Source: Lomentospora prolificans
Taxonomy: Eukaryota; Ascomycota; Sordariomycetes; Microascales; Microascaceae
DNA length: 64,000 nt
Assembly: GCA_029532625.1 (NCBI GenBank)
Contig: JARFXM010000009.1
Coordinates: 3,224,001 to 3,288,000 of the forward strand
Reading direction: 5' to 3'
The notes under the pieces are model-generated. The model searched no databases. It was not told the DNA's origin and saw only the letters and a list, made by a program, of their open reading frames with translations. The position numbers and the translations under genes are program-made. Each line of letters opens with the position of its first letter. Position 1 is the stretch's first letter. Shown one piece after another: positions 45,132 to 57,304 of the stretch.

Positions 45132-47165
45132 ATGACATCGACAGACACCTCTCCTTCCTCCTTCGAGTACTCCACACACGCCATGGCTACCGATTCCAAC
45201 CAGCCGAAGAACCATGCGGCGCCCTCCAAGCCCTTGGGAGAGCTCACCGTCGTAAAGGTCGATCCCCAAAAACATCCCAAGAATAAACGGAAACGAACTC
45301 AGTATGGATCCCTCGCATGTCAATTGACTCGCCCCAAGACGCGAAAAACTTGGATGATTATCTGGGGCATTTCCCAGAAAACGCGGCTTAATTGGGCTAC
45401 GAACTAACCTTGCTTTCCCTTCAACAGAGCCGGGGATAAAGCTATATTGGAAGCCGCATACCAAGAAAACCCTAAGCCCGACAAGATAGCGCGTCTCGAA
45501 ATCGTACAACGCGTTTCCTTGAACGAGAAGGAGGTCCAAGTAAGTGGACACATATGACTACCCCGGAATACTCCTTAGTCTCCACTGTACTAACTCCCAG
45601 TGCTAGATTTGGTTCCAAAATCGTCGCCAGAATGATCGCCGCAAGTCACGTCCCCTGACTCCACAGGAAATAGCCGCCCTTCGTTGTGGTGGTATCCAGA
45701 TCATCTCGGAGCTCTCGCTCCCCAAAACCTCCATCCTCCCCGAAAACCCTTACTCGCCCGCTCCCGGCGCCGTAGTGACCTCCAGCAACCACGCCTCGCC
45801 AGTGTTATCACAAGAGTCGGGTAGCCCTCAGTTCCAGGGACACCGGAGTGGAAGTGACGTAAATGAGTCTCCCAATGTAGACTCGGACACTCAGAGTACA
45901 GATATTTCAAGACCGGGTGCCCAAACCCCTTCACCTGCCTCTGCAAATGGCTCTCCTGCCATTTCTCAGTCGTTCCCTGGAGCTAGTGGCTTCCTGGTTA
46001 ACCGCTGGAACCCAAGCAGCTCTTTCTCCACGCCCTCAGCTGTAACCAGTGCCACTAGCGAGGACCCCGTCAAGTATGCTCTCACATGTTACCTCAAGAC
46101 ACGTCGTGTGACCGTGACTAATCCCGTGTCTGGTGATATAGGCTGGATTCTCTCGCACCATCATCATGCTCCTCAACTCGGTCCGATGGCCCTGCCTTAC
46201 CCCGACCATCCCGCGTCCGTCTGTCGTTTTCTCTTGAAGGGAAAGCAGAAATTGTTTCGAACGAAACTAGCCCGCCGCGCCTGCAAGCCGAGCGACCAAT
46301 GTCTGCACTACCCACATTACCTCAAGTTCGTTCCAGGACCTTGCAACGCAGCCACAGTGCTCTCCCAAGCGTGACCTTGCCTCCTATCTCCACCCTGACT
46401 GGCACACTACCACCTCCGCGCTTAGTCCATGGCAGGTCCCGCGATGTGAATGCTTGGGAGCTGTGCTGCGATGATGACGCGCCCGATGACTTGATTAAAA
46501 TGGCAGAGAACGAGGCCAATGGCTCTGCACTCGCCGCCATCAGCCTTCTTCGATCCTCTGGGTCAGTGCTTCAGCCGAGTGGATCAAAGCGCAACGCGCC
46601 TCTGTCGAGGAACTCCCAGCGTTCTCAATTGAACAAGAAGCCGAAGCTGGGACGCAGTCACTCAAGCATGTCTCGACTCTCTAGTGGACCTCTTGGCGAA
46701 GTCGGAAGACTAAGGGATGAGAACGATGAATTTCCCGAAAAGGATATGCCTAGCAAGAAGCTGAAAGTCTCCATGTTGGTTTCCCCGTCTGGCGACTCTG
46801 ATAAGGAAAACTGGAGCCCCGATGAGGATGGCAACCCGCAACTCCCATTCGGACGTGCTGCCCGTCGGCCCATTCCCACCGGCACCCCGTCCCACCCACC
46901 GGACAAGACGGACCGAGCTCTGCAGGAACAACGAGCTCCGACACTTCTAGGCGAATCCCGAGCCAACACCGCTCAGCTGCAGCGTCGGGGTCTAAGGCTT
47001 GATGATGAGCCAGTGAGCATCTTCGAGGATGGTAGTGCACGGCGATCCCGGATGCCCAAGGAAGAGGTGGAAAGGTTCATGCGTGGAGATGTGAGCCCGA
47101 GCAAGAAGGGAGATGCCGATTGTGTTGCCGGATTGTTGGCTCTTAGCCAGGGGAACTGGCGGTAG
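45132..47165 (+). CDS. Homeodomain transcription factor
   Basis: Nuclear DNA-binding regulator, 590 aa. Four exons: 45132-45301, 45428-45539, 45607-46073, 46142-47165; introns 126, 67 and 68 bp. The homeodomain is at about residues 52-111: basic arm KNKRKRT, then AGDKAILEAAYQENPKPDK, LNEKEVQ and the recognition helix IWFQNRRQNDRRKSRP (95-110), with Trp96, Phe97, Asn99 and Arg101 all present. Intron 2 cuts right before IWFQNRR, a common position. The rest is disordered and Ser/Pro-rich, with conserved-looking islands RVRLSFSLEGKAEI and VNAWELCCDDDAPDDLIKMA. Similar fungal proteins control conidiation (HTF1/HOX2 type) or the cell cycle (Yox1 type). I cannot decide between them from the sequence alone. 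Confidence 0.87.
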
Positions 47166-49080
47166 GCATCATGGTGTGATCTACAGAGGTCTCACCATGC
47201 AAGCTCCCCAAGAGGAAATCCGTCTTAAGGCTGGGAAAAATTTGGGGTCGGCACGATACCAGCACGTGGGACAGAGAAGGCAAAGGTAATAGCCGAAGTT
47301 GCAGGATTTACGTGATGTGCATGCCCCGGAAGTCATCATCACTCGTGTTTCACCACCACGTCTGGCTCGCGGCGATCGAGATGTTCCTCCTTCGCCCAAC
47401 GCAGAATATTCCAATCTAATGTCCTCGGGCGGCCCGGCCACCCTGTTGTGAGGAGTGGAATACGAAGGGGGGATCTAGGGAAGGGGCGGTGTTTGGCTTG
47501 TCTGTCGAAACGGAAAAGCAGTAATTGGGGCTCTGGAACAATGGTTGGAAGCTAGGGTTAGGGTGTGCGCAGATGACGTGAAATTCGCCTCGCGCCAGCT
47601 GACGTCTCATGCTTTTCGTCCATTGCCATGACTTGCTCCGTGGTCTTTTGTTTTTCTGTTATATCTGGTTTGGTTTTTTGGCCGGAGTGGGTTGGTGGGT
47701 AAATGGTGTCGTGGGCTTCTTTTGAATCTTGGTTTCGGCTGTCTTCCCATATATTTTGTTTTTTTTATTTCTTGTTTTCAAACCGGCGAAGGAGGCTTGA
47801 AAAGCGGTCACCTAGGATGGTTGCCATCTGTTCGATCGTTTCTTGTTCCTTGCACTGCCTTGCGGACAGCGCGGGCAGTTACACCCGAGATGTGGAGTTT
47901 GTTCAAAGACGAACATAACATGAATGAAAGATCAACGCTGTTGGAAATGAGTTATACTTGCGCCCCTAGTCTTGGTGGGCTGCTCATCCTCTGTGACTTG
48001 ACTCAAACTACGCCTCCATCTGCAGCAATTCCCCCCTCGATGATCTTGACGCTTCGCATCTCCCACCACATCCATATGATGCTCCTCCTATTCCATGAAG
48101 CGGAAAAAACTCCGATCTCAGAGGATCGGTCTTGTAACCTACTTCCCTTCCTCCACTCTTCCGTCCCTTCCCCTTCCCGCTTCCCTCGTGTCATGCGGAT
48201 ACCATAAAACTGTAACCGTCCCTTCGTATGTCCCCTTTCCTGTGACTTACAACGAACCTCTTCCCATGATCCCTACCGTCGATCACGCCAACACAAGAAA
48301 CTCGTCGATCCTCCCGACCGTGACCCGTCCCTCCACTACCGTGCTTCGGCCGCACTTGGGTCTTTTTTCCTCCCTCCCGGCTCTTCTTGCCTTTTCACTT
48401 GCCCGAGTTCGGATATTACGTATCATTTTTTTCGACTTCTTTTTCTTCTCCCTTTTCACTCGTTCGGATCGTGTTAGGTGGGGTACATGGATGGTCTGGG
48501 GTTTCCCAGCTGCGTTTGAGCTTCTGTACTCTTGGCGGTTGAAGGTGGGCTGGCAAAATTGGCGCTCGTTTGAATTTGAAAGATTAGCTACACAAAGAGG
48601 GCCTGTTTGCATTTGACATTTATAGGCTACGTTCAAGTCAAACATTCAATGCTAGGTAGTGACAAAAGTGTCAGCGCGAGAGCAGATAGGCTCTAGCTAA
48701 GTCTATTGAGTCTCAACCACCGTGTTTTCGAACACGACTTGTGGGAGAATGAATAAATGGTGAAATAATATGCGTTGGTGTACCGACTACCCAATAGTCC
48801 GAGTGGAGCAGCAAACATCAAGAGTATCATTCCTCGTTGGACATAACATCCCAAACAAGTCACCGGCGCTTAGCCAGGGTATGATGCGTAGTAGGAAATC
48901 AATGAAGACGCAGTTTAAGTAACTGTGCTTTATCCCGCGTACCAAAACGATCTGAAGAGCGCGACGCTAGGCGGGTTATTTCAAACCCGACCCGAAAGCC
49001 TCTAAAACATTGACTTTCTTAAATACCAGGAAAGAAAAGAAGAATGGGCGTAAGAGGAACTCCTTCAACGGACCGCCTCC
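47166..49080. other. Convergent intergenic, homeobox gene / NAD kinase
   Basis: No gene supported. Open frames such as 47692-48207 and 48095-48616 are T-rich and lack motifs. A telomere-like TAGGGTTAGGG lies at 47553-47563. Confidence 0.5.
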
Positions 49081-50947
49081 TTACATTCCCAGTAGGCTCA
49101 TCTGTCTTCTCAGGGGGCTAGCGCTTACACTACCCTCCTCGCTTGCATAGCAAGCCGAGTCTGTGTCAATATCCCACTCAGCGCAGTCATCCGCAAGATC
49201 ATCTTTATCGCCGGCTGAAGGATCAAAGGCTTTCTGAGTGGCAGCGCGGACATTCCACCTCAGCGTACGGGATACGCTGTCGAACCACTCGGTATCCGTC
49301 CGAGCAACGGTGGGGAATGGGTATTGGCTGGCTGTGATGGTGACATAATCGCCTTGGCGGAGCTCCAAGCGACCCTTGCCATCAAAGGCGCAGTATGCGG
49401 TGGCGCGAGAGTTGCGAGGAACAGACACCTTCAGAGCCATGGTGTCGCTAAGAACCATAGGGCGGAAGGAGAGTGTATGGGGACAGATGGGAGTGAGAAG
49501 GATAGCGGGAATGTCAGGATGGACGAGAGAACCACCAGCAGAGAGCGAATATGCCGTTGACCCTACATAGAAAGTTAGCCCATCACATCTGATCAAGTAT
49601 GCTGCACTACATCTCCCAAAACCTACCAGTCGGAGTAGAGAAAATGCAACCATCCGCCTGGACAACGGTGAGCAACTCGTCGTCACCGTATAGCTCTAGA
49701 TTCGATACATAAGGGCTCGGGCCGCGGTCAATAACGAGCTCGTTGAGCACCTCAAACTGCTCGGCTTCCTCCGTCTGGTGATTGATACCGTCCCTGTACA
49801 CGGTGCAGGTGAAACGCATACGTAGATTGACCTTCATGCCTTCAGTACCCATGATACGATCTAGGTGATCCTTGTAGCGCTCGAATTCGAAGGTGGTCAG
49901 GAATCCGAGACTTCCAAGGCTGAAAGATAGTACTGGAGGCACGATACGCTGGAAAAGCCAGGAGGTGAAGAGGACGGTGCCGTCACCCCCGAGAGTGAGG
50001 ACGAGATCGAACATCTCGGGGCGAGACCAGCAGAGATCTGGTGTCCAATACTTGAGCATATTTTCGAAGCGAGGATCCTCGGCAATGATTCCGGCGGCAT
50101 CGAAACGCTTCCCGTTGCGCAGCTTAGCGTCTACGTAAACGTTGACACCGATATCGGAGCCGTACCGGGGAGTCCGAAGCAAGAACGTGGTGAGCTCTCG
50201 TGTCATGTAGACGAGTTGGTTGTCGCGTGCCTTGGTTACAATCATAACGTTGCGCACGGCACGCTTGATAGGGCGCCGCTGCAGTTGCTTGGCAACCTCG
50301 CGCACGCCAGTGGCTGTTTGGACGAGACGAGAATGCGACATGTGTTGATCGTTCTTGATTTCTTCAAGGACCCTGTCGATATCGACAGCGTCGTCGAACC
50401 GCTGATGGTAGAAGCATGGCGACTGAAGACCAGCGGGCATGGCTGTTGAAAGGGTGGGTGTGAGATTCCGGCTGGCGGCAATTTCGTTGAGAGCATCGGC
50501 TAGTTGTTGCGACGAAGAGGTGCCAGGCCGATTATCGACCATGCTGTGAGCAGAAAGCATGCCGGGCAGACTAAGCGCCTCAGGCTTATGGCTCCGGGCG
50601 ACTGAGGCCAGGGCCTTGATGATGGTTTGGCGGGGGATCTCGTGGGAGGGATTGTTTCTTCGATGACCGGGCGGCTTGGCGACACCTTCAGAGGGCTCAG
50701 TGAGGCCGCTCAAAGAAGAGGTAGCAGGCGGAGCAGCTCGGGTTGACTCAGCGTTGGCATGGCGCGTCAGGGCTTCAGCGTGGAGAGACGGGAAGGTGCT
50801 TGGGGGAGCACCGAGGCGGGCACTGGACGTTTTGGGACGGTCCGAAATGGAGTTAATATATCCTTCAGGTTTTGGTAGAGTTGGCGGGCTGCTCAGGGCT
50901 GGGTGGAGCGACGTGGGGGAGGTGACGGTGCTTCTGGATATAGACAT
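49081..50947 (-). CDS. NAD kinase (ATP-NAD kinase)
   Basis: Makes NADP from NAD and ATP; 600 aa, two exons on the minus strand (50947-49627 and 49562-49081) with a 64-bp intron. The first 200 residues are disordered and regulatory-looking. The catalytic core starts near residue 220 (AVRNVMIVTKARDNQLVYMT). It contains the diagnostic LTLGGDGTVLF, with the GGDGT ATP motif, then SLGFLTTFEF, and NELVIDRGPSP with the conserved NE pair. The TPTGSTAYSLSAGGS motif is rebuilt exactly across the intron. After it come PICPHTLSFRPMVL and an acidic C-terminal extension. Without a mitochondrial presequence it fits the cytosolic Utr1/Yef1 type better than Pos5 (inference). It supplies NADPH for biosynthesis and for enzymes such as the dienoyl-CoA reductase. 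Confidence 0.95.
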
Positions 50948-53900
50948 GGTGGGACTCGGGTAATGGAGCTTGGCGAGTGCGATTGGTTGGTTTGTTGTGC
51001 CTTTGCGCAGCTGTTCCCAGCTTAGTGTATTCCTTCTCTTCGACCTTCTCTCGGCCCCGGCTTATTCGGTTTTGGGTCCTAGTTGAGGGTCTGGATGCAA
51101 TGTACCTTGCAACAAGGTTGTCAAGCGCTGGGATCCAGAATCGGGACTCTCGGTTGGTGCAGGCTGTACGTAATCTTCTGCAGTTCACCAAAGGGCCCAA
51201 ACAAGTGGTTCACGCAAACTGCACAAGTCACACAGGTGATTTCAGTGAGCCTATGCCTATTAGCTAGGTGACGCGGTATGTCGGAGCCAGATGTCGCTGA
51301 TCACTGGAAGTTTTGCGTTTTCACTTCACTATTTCTGACGGTCAGACACAAGAGTGATGAGAATTCGGGGACCAAGCGGTTACAACCACGACACAGCGCC
51401 TAGCGCCCATGCCACTGACGGAATTGACTTTGCGGGAGGGCGAGGGTAATTCGTCGACCACTTACCGATTCGAGCAATGTTGCTGTCAGTCGAAGGAGGC
51501 GCTTCTGCTAAAGCCGGGAATCCGTGGCTTCCAGTCGTAAACTCGTGTCAAGTGCGAGATTGTGATGGTGATGCTGCGCTGCAGTCTAGTGCGCACGTGG
51601 TATGGAAATATGCAGCGCAAGATGCAGGTGATGGCAAATCAAAAGACGAAACCGAATCGGAGCTTGGGGAAGATGCAGTGCAGAAGGGAAGCGAGTCTAT
51701 AAATGAACGGAAACAAAAAATAGATGGGAAAATATGACGCCAGGTCTATGAGATGCAGAGGGACGTGCCAACGAAGAACATAAAAAATATGCAATGCGGT
51801 GTTGCAGAGAACGAAAGCTCGCTCGAAAGTTAGTCTTTGTTGAGGGGCAAAGTAGGGATGGGGAAACACGAGCAGGCGAAGAGAAGCCGAGATTCTCAGA
51901 GATGCTCGGGATGGAGTATAAAAAAAAGTATAGAAACAAGAACAGGACGAAGACAAAATATACAGGCACAAACGGCCAGCGCCAGACAAGCAGGGGAAGA
52001 CAAAGAACACCACAAGATGGGTAAAGGTAATTGATAGAACTACCAGAGCTCTGCTTCACCGTCTTGCCTGTGCCGAAATGGGCGAAAAGGGAGAGGAAGG
52101 GTTTTCTTGGGTCTACCGTGAGAAGACTGAAGACCAGAAGAGGTCAGAGGAGATGTGCTCGGCTAAGTGACGAGAGCTTTTTATCTATTCTTCGTCTCCC
52201 TTGGCCAAATGCGATGGAGATCAAGGATAGCAAAGCAAAGGCCACACCCACTCCCGCACCTACATCCATACACAGATGTGAAGACACTGATGCAGCTCAG
52301 ATCCTTGACAAGAAGGGTACGTAGCCTGTATCAATATCTCGCAGCCGCCAAGGGTGCATGGACTCGTCGATCTCTTACAGCGGCCTGGGTCTGGGTCTGG
52401 AAAAAGGGTGTGAAGAGCGGCTGTGGATTTTCTTCACAGGAGGCCGAGGCCAGTTTGATCCAGCGACACCGTGGCGATTCCCCAATTCTCCTGCTCCTGT
52501 TGCTGGGCTTTGTGACAGGAAGACGGTGTAACAGAATCACAGGCTTGGCACCAGCACGGGGCCTGTGTGGGAGTACTGATACCTGACCCCAGTGTTTTGA
52601 GACACCTCGCCTCGACTGCCTCGCTAACTCGTCCATCGCTGCCCAAGTCCTTTTCGTCGAAGCAATTAAGCTTTTCGGCACCTACCTCCGAGTTTCTCCT
52701 ACTAGACGAGGCCCTGGGACGAGGTACCCTTAGAGCCCCGAGGCCGTAGTCATTACATGAGGCACTGATGTGGGTTCCGAGGGCCCATATCCCCAAGTAG
52801 CACTTACCCTCCTCGGCTTATTACTCCATTGTTCGTCTTGATACCAATACTCTCAACGTTTACTTGCTCCTGTCAACCAACCCCGAAGCTCACAGCCTAT
52901 TCTCATCCTCAAACTGCAACCCTTCGCCACATGGTCGCTGCTTCCCTCAAACACCAACATCTGGGAAGGTGCCTATGTCGAGCGACCCATCTGGACTGCC
53001 TTCCTCTTATGGCCCACGAAGTAAGGGGGAATAATGCAAGAGAAGGAGGGATGAAGATGCCTGTCAAGATAAGACGAACCACTCAAACACTAACTTGCGC
53101 AGGCCCCTGCCGCGAATGCAAACACCAACCGCAACTATGATTATGACATCTCTAGGATTCAAAGCGGACGCATATGCATCGTCGGTGAGAGAGGCTGTAG
53201 TTGGAATAGAACGAGGCTCTGGTCCCTTTAACCAATAGATTTCTTTGGCCTCCGTCAGCGAAGATGGTCTATTGATCCTGTAAGAGAGAAGCAATCTACG
53301 TGCGCCCGAACAGTGAAGCCTAAGGTTTAAGAGCATTTCATCCCTATAAAACCATCATCAGGAGGATGCCCGGTCGCTAATAGCCAGCAAGGGGTATTCT
53401 TGCCTGGGTCGCGAACTAAAGGTTAGCCCCCGTCCGTCATCCTGTCTCTTGCCTCGGGGTTTGTTCCCATTCCAGTTTGACCCTCCTGCCTTCGTCAAAT
53501 CTCCTCGAGCTCCGTGGCGTCGTATCCACGTCCATCCCCCAGGAGATTTCACCACGGGGAAAGGAGGCTGACGACAAAATACCCAGAGAGTACCATTATG
53601 GGTGGGGGTTCTGCCAAGTTGTTGTCAATACAAAGGCCTCGGACGTGGGAGCCAGGCCCTGGTAGCTGGCCGAGGTGTGTTTGAGTTGTCGCGGATCACG
53701 CAGGGTTATAGCCAGCCAACACACCTTAAACTAGGATCGAGGTTTTGTGACAAATGTGTGATTTGAACTTGGCGCGAGTACTTGATGATGAGATTGGTTA
53801 TCTAAATTCTGAAAAGCGCTTGCTGAGGCACCATCAGATTTTTGTCCGGCACATTACTATTGACATGACTATGGATTTTCAAGTCTCGAGATCAGAGGCA

Positions 53901-54459
53901 GGTATTTTGACCATCGAACCCCTGTGGGAATGCAATCACTGATCTTTGCAAGAAGTCCTCCCCCTGTAAGATTGCGTTGAGGATGAAACTCGCTGGCGGC
54001 TGGTCTCCCGCCTCCCCAAACACGGCCAGACCGTGCGGCAAATCTCCACAGTTATAGTGGCGGTCCAGACTTTTTCAGGGGCCACCAAGGCGGAAACACG
54101 GCAATATTAGGCGTATAACCGCCGCAGAGTTGAGACCAATCCCCCCTCTAACGACGCTTGTACCACTGAGGCGTTTTCTCGAACGACAGGGACCATGAGA
54201 CCCACTTGCATTCTGGCTACTAGTAGAATGAATGTCGAGTGTTTCAACGAGCCCGTTCGCTTTGCTCGTTGTCGGGGGTTACCCCGACCCCACTCGTCGC
54301 GAGTTTCTTCGTATTGAAAATCACCAGGAATATTTCCGAAAGGGGGGTTACGAACCTTCTCATCCAATGCATTGTGTTGCTGCTGCAAGCAACGGAAGCG
54401 GCGCCGCGAGCCCCTTTACCCCAAACCCTTGCCTTCTGAGCCTTGCTTCAGCAGCTCGT
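50948..54459. other. Gene-free stretch upstream of NAD kinase
   Basis: The first part should be NAD kinase promoter and leader. No family motif was found in the rest; the open frames at 52331-52796, 52829-53140, 53064-53336 and 54232-54816 have no support. An AGCCAGCCA motif sits near 53709. Confidence 0.45.
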
Positions 54460-55420
54460 TCACACAGAGATCTTCCAGTGCAGATCAGCCGCAACCTTGG
54501 AGGCAATGACGGACCGAATGAACTGCTTCATGTCAGCAGACCTAGGGCCGTTGATCGTCGTCTCCGCACCATCAACAGACATCTCCTCCGGCGAAAGGAG
54601 GCAAACTTTGCGGGCGGCGCTGACGACCTCCTCCCATTCGCCCAGGGAGAACTGCCCCTCACTTTCGACAAGGAGGAGGTCTTCTTCGGAAGTGAACCCC
54701 AATACATGCACCGACTTTGCGTTGGAAATCTGGACCGCAGAAGGGTCAACAACGACTTTGCCGTCGTTGGAGTCGCCAGGTATGATCAGCAGCGCGGCAG
54801 TTGCTATCCCTTTTAGTGGGATTGCACCGGAAAGGAGGGCTAGGACTGCCGCATGTAATAAGGCTGGGAGGATAGGTAGGTTCTGTAAGGTATGCGCTAT
54901 CAGTAAGGGACTACAAGATGAAAAGACCGGGGTAACACTCTCTCACTCGGAGAGACAAAGCGACGTACAATGTTATACCGCATTGTCTTTCCATTTTCGT
55001 AGTCATTCCCCGGAACCTCCATGACCTGAAGAGTAATTTGGATGAGGCATCTTGGGAAGTTTCTGATAGGGATCAGTTGCCGAAGTGCGGATTGTAAAAC
55101 CGACTCAAGGTGGCGCTCTCTCGTGCCTATATACGTGGCCACACATCAGCAACAGACCTAACAAACCCAAGCGTCCTCAAGGGATCTTACGAGGGAAGCT
55201 CCCGAGTGGGGAAGGGGAAGGGGATCTGACCTCCAACTCCAGTAGCTGGTCGTACGATGACATCGACGAGGGCCTCGAAAGCGTATTCCTCACGCTTCAG
55301 GGTCTCGACAGGGCCATTAGCGGCCGCAACAACTTTGTAACCAGCATAGGAAAAGACTACTGAGCCATCCGCGTTGGGCAGAGGAGCTATTTCAGCCGCA
55401 GGCTCATTTACCGAGGCCAT
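54460..55420 (-). CDS. RRP46: Exosome core subunit Rrp46
   Basis: RNase PH-fold subunit of the nine-member RNA exosome ring; nuclear and cytoplasmic RNA decay and rRNA processing. Three exons on the minus strand: 55420-55231, 55126-54969, 54882-54460 (256 aa), introns of 104 and 86 bp. Family features: SYAGYKVVAAANGPVET, then AFEALVDVIVRPATGVGG continuing over the splice into TRERHLESVLQSALRQLI, and the core NFPRCLIQITLQVME. Next come NLPILPALLHAAVLALLSG after the second splice, and VVVDPSAVQISNAKSVHVLG. The C-terminal helix carries LGEWEEVVSAARKVCL. The start at 55420 gives MASVNEPAAEIAPLPNADGS, the expected position just before the first strand. Divergent from the PP2A activator gene. Confidence 0.9.
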
Positions 55421-55906
55421 TATGAGGTGTTGGCGAGTGAGGATGAGCTGATGGGTGAAAAGAAGCGTCGAATGTATGTCTCGAAGAAAATTCTAGCTGC
55501 ACCTCGTTTTTCCCGAAAAACGTAGATATACTTAGCTGCAGGTGTAGTTGCTATTAGGTGGGGTGAGCCAGCTGGCTGGCTCACAAGGTACTTGGAACAT
55601 GGCTGGCGGGGTAGCAACCTAACCTACTCCCCCTAACCTCTGAAGCCTCAGGAATGACAGTGCCTGCCCTTCTAGAAACGAGCAGGAACGTCAAGTAAAA
55701 TACACATAAAACCGCCACTACAGGGCCGACCGATCGGTGTGTTACTCAGCCCCGAGTGGCTGGCGGTGATGATCCCCCACTGACATCCCAGGTAGTAGGT
55801 GGTCATCATATGGTTCGATTTCAACCCCCCCGAGACACATCCTAGCTCTTCCCGTCGACATCGTCTAACCATCAACCCCAACACCATACGACGGCTCCCA
55901 GTCAAC
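55421..55906. promoter_or_regulatory. Divergent promoter, RRP46 / RRD1, with a palindrome
   Basis: 486 bp between two start codons. It includes TGAGCCAGCTGGCTGGCTCA at 55564-55583, whose 9-base arms are perfect inverted repeats around a 2-base spacer, followed by GGTACTTGG at 55587-55595. No known factor site is recognised. Confidence 0.55.
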
Positions 55907-57178
55907 ATGCCAGATACCGAAGTAACATCAAATAAACCGGTCCGGGGACTCCAGGCCACGCTGCCTTTAAAAGACCGCCTCCCCAAGCTCGAACCTCGGA
56001 GACGTCGTACTGATCCCACGAACCCTATTCCCCGTCCAGAGACGCCGGCACTGCCCGCACCGCCCAGTCTTGATTCACTCACTTTTAAAGTCCCATCGAG
56101 ACGTATTCTATCGAAAAGGGATCACGAGTTGTTCCTTTCATCGCCAACCTACAAGCTTATCCAGGCATGGGTATTCAGCCTGTCCGAGGCTGTCACTGAT
56201 AGACCATGCTCCGCCGCAAAGGACAATGTTGGTCTTAGTAGCTCTGTGAAGATAATTTTGGAGATACTTGAAGATGCAACGCGATTGGTAGACTTAGCCC
56301 CGCCTAGTGATGAAGGGGGATCACGGTTTGGCAACAAGATTTTCCGCACTTTCCTCGACTTAGCAAAAGCGAAGCTTCCCGAGTGGCATAAGAGGTTAGG
56401 CATCGGCTCAGATGCCGCCATTTCCGAGGTATCGACCTACCTACAGCACTCTTTCGGTAACTGGGCACGTATCGATTACGGCTCGGGACACGAGCTGAAC
56501 TTTGCGATCTGGCTTCTGTGCCTCTACCAGCTGCAGGTCATCACAAAGACCGACTTTGAGGCAGTGGTTCTTCGAGTATTCAATAAGTACCTCGAGCTGA
56601 TGCGAACGATCCAATCGACTTATTACCTCGAACCCGCAGGCTCCCACGGCGTATGGGGCCTTGACGACTATCAATTCCTACCCTTCTTGTTTGGCGCCTC
56701 GCAACTCCTACATCACCCTTACATCACCCCGCGCGCAGTTCACCAAGACCTGACGCTGGAAGAGTTTGGACATGAATATCTATATCTAGGGCAGGTATCT
56801 TTCGTGAACAGCACGAAAACCGTCAAGGGCCTACGGTGGCATAGCCCGATGCTGGACGACATCTCGGCTTCCAAGTCATGGGTCAAGATTGAAGGTGGAA
56901 TGCGCAGGATGTTTGTTGCGGAAGTCCTCGGGAAACTCCCCGTCATGCAGCACTTCTTGTTCGGATCATTAGTTCCGGCTGTCGAGGGCATGAGCACGGA
57001 GGAAGAGATTGAAGCGAGCGAGGAGGCAGAGAAGGAACCCACCCATCCGCACGGTCATGACCACAGCCATGATGGCTGGAACGACCCATGCGGTATCAAA
57101 GTGCCGAGCGGTGTCGCGGCGGCCCAAGAGTCAAAAAAGAAGGGCGTGCAAGCGCTACGCAGGATACCGTTTGACTAA
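55907..57178 (+). CDS. RRD1: PP2A phosphatase activator, PTPA (Rrd1 type)
   Basis: Peptidyl-prolyl isomerase-like activator of PP2A-type phosphatases; 423 aa, single exon. The open frame continues upstream, but the first ATG is at 55907 (MPDTEVTSNK). The PTPA fold begins near residue 58 with VPSRRILSKRDHELFLSSPTY. It continues with the family motifs YGSGHELNFAIWLLCLYQL (about 189-207), VFNKYLELMRTIQSTYYLEPAGSHGVWGLDDYQFLPF (216-252), LYLGQVSFVNSTK, WHSPMLDDIS and LPVMQHFLFGSLVPA. The His/Asp-rich HPHGHDHSHDGW followed by CGIKVPSGVAAA near the C-terminus is typical of the fungal Rrd1 group rather than Rrd2. Acts in TOR and stress signalling in the cytosol and nucleus. It converges on the MaoC gene with only 126 bp between the stops. 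Confidence 0.93.
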   Translation: MPDTEVTSNKPVRGLQATLPLKDRLPKLEPRRRRTDPTNPIPRPETPALPAPPSLDSLTFKVPSRRILSKRDHELFLSSPTYKLIQAWVFSLSEAVTDRPCSAAKDNVGLSSSVKIILEILEDATRLVDLAPPSDEGGSRFGNKIFRTFLDLAKAKLPEWHKRLGIGSDAAISEVSTYLQHSFGNWARIDYGSGHELNFAIWLLCLYQLQVITKTDFEAVVLRVFNKYLELMRTIQSTYYLEPAGSHGVWGLDDYQFLPFLFGASQLLHHPYITPRAVHQDLTLEEFGHEYLYLGQVSFVNSTKTVKGLRWHSPMLDDISASKSWVKIEGGMRRMFVAEVLGKLPVMQHFLFGSLVPAVEGMSTEEEIEASEEAEKEPTHPHGHDHSHDGWNDPCGIKVPSGVAAAQESKKKGVQALRRIPFD

Positions 57179-57304
57179 AATAATAGAAAGATATGATTCT
57201 TATATGACCGTATAATAAAGATTTCCATTATATGGACCTCGTGATGAATATATACCGCACTCGCTCACAACTCTTCCTTTTTAATTTATCCAACAAGTCA
57301 CATC

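Noticed and set aside
47692..48616. Two overlapping open frames (171 and 173 codons)
   Set aside because: T-rich, without motifs, in a convergent intergenic region; no splice partners.
52829..53140. Possible small spliced gene
   Set aside because: Some frames look protein-like for short stretches, but no consistent exon chain or known family could be built.
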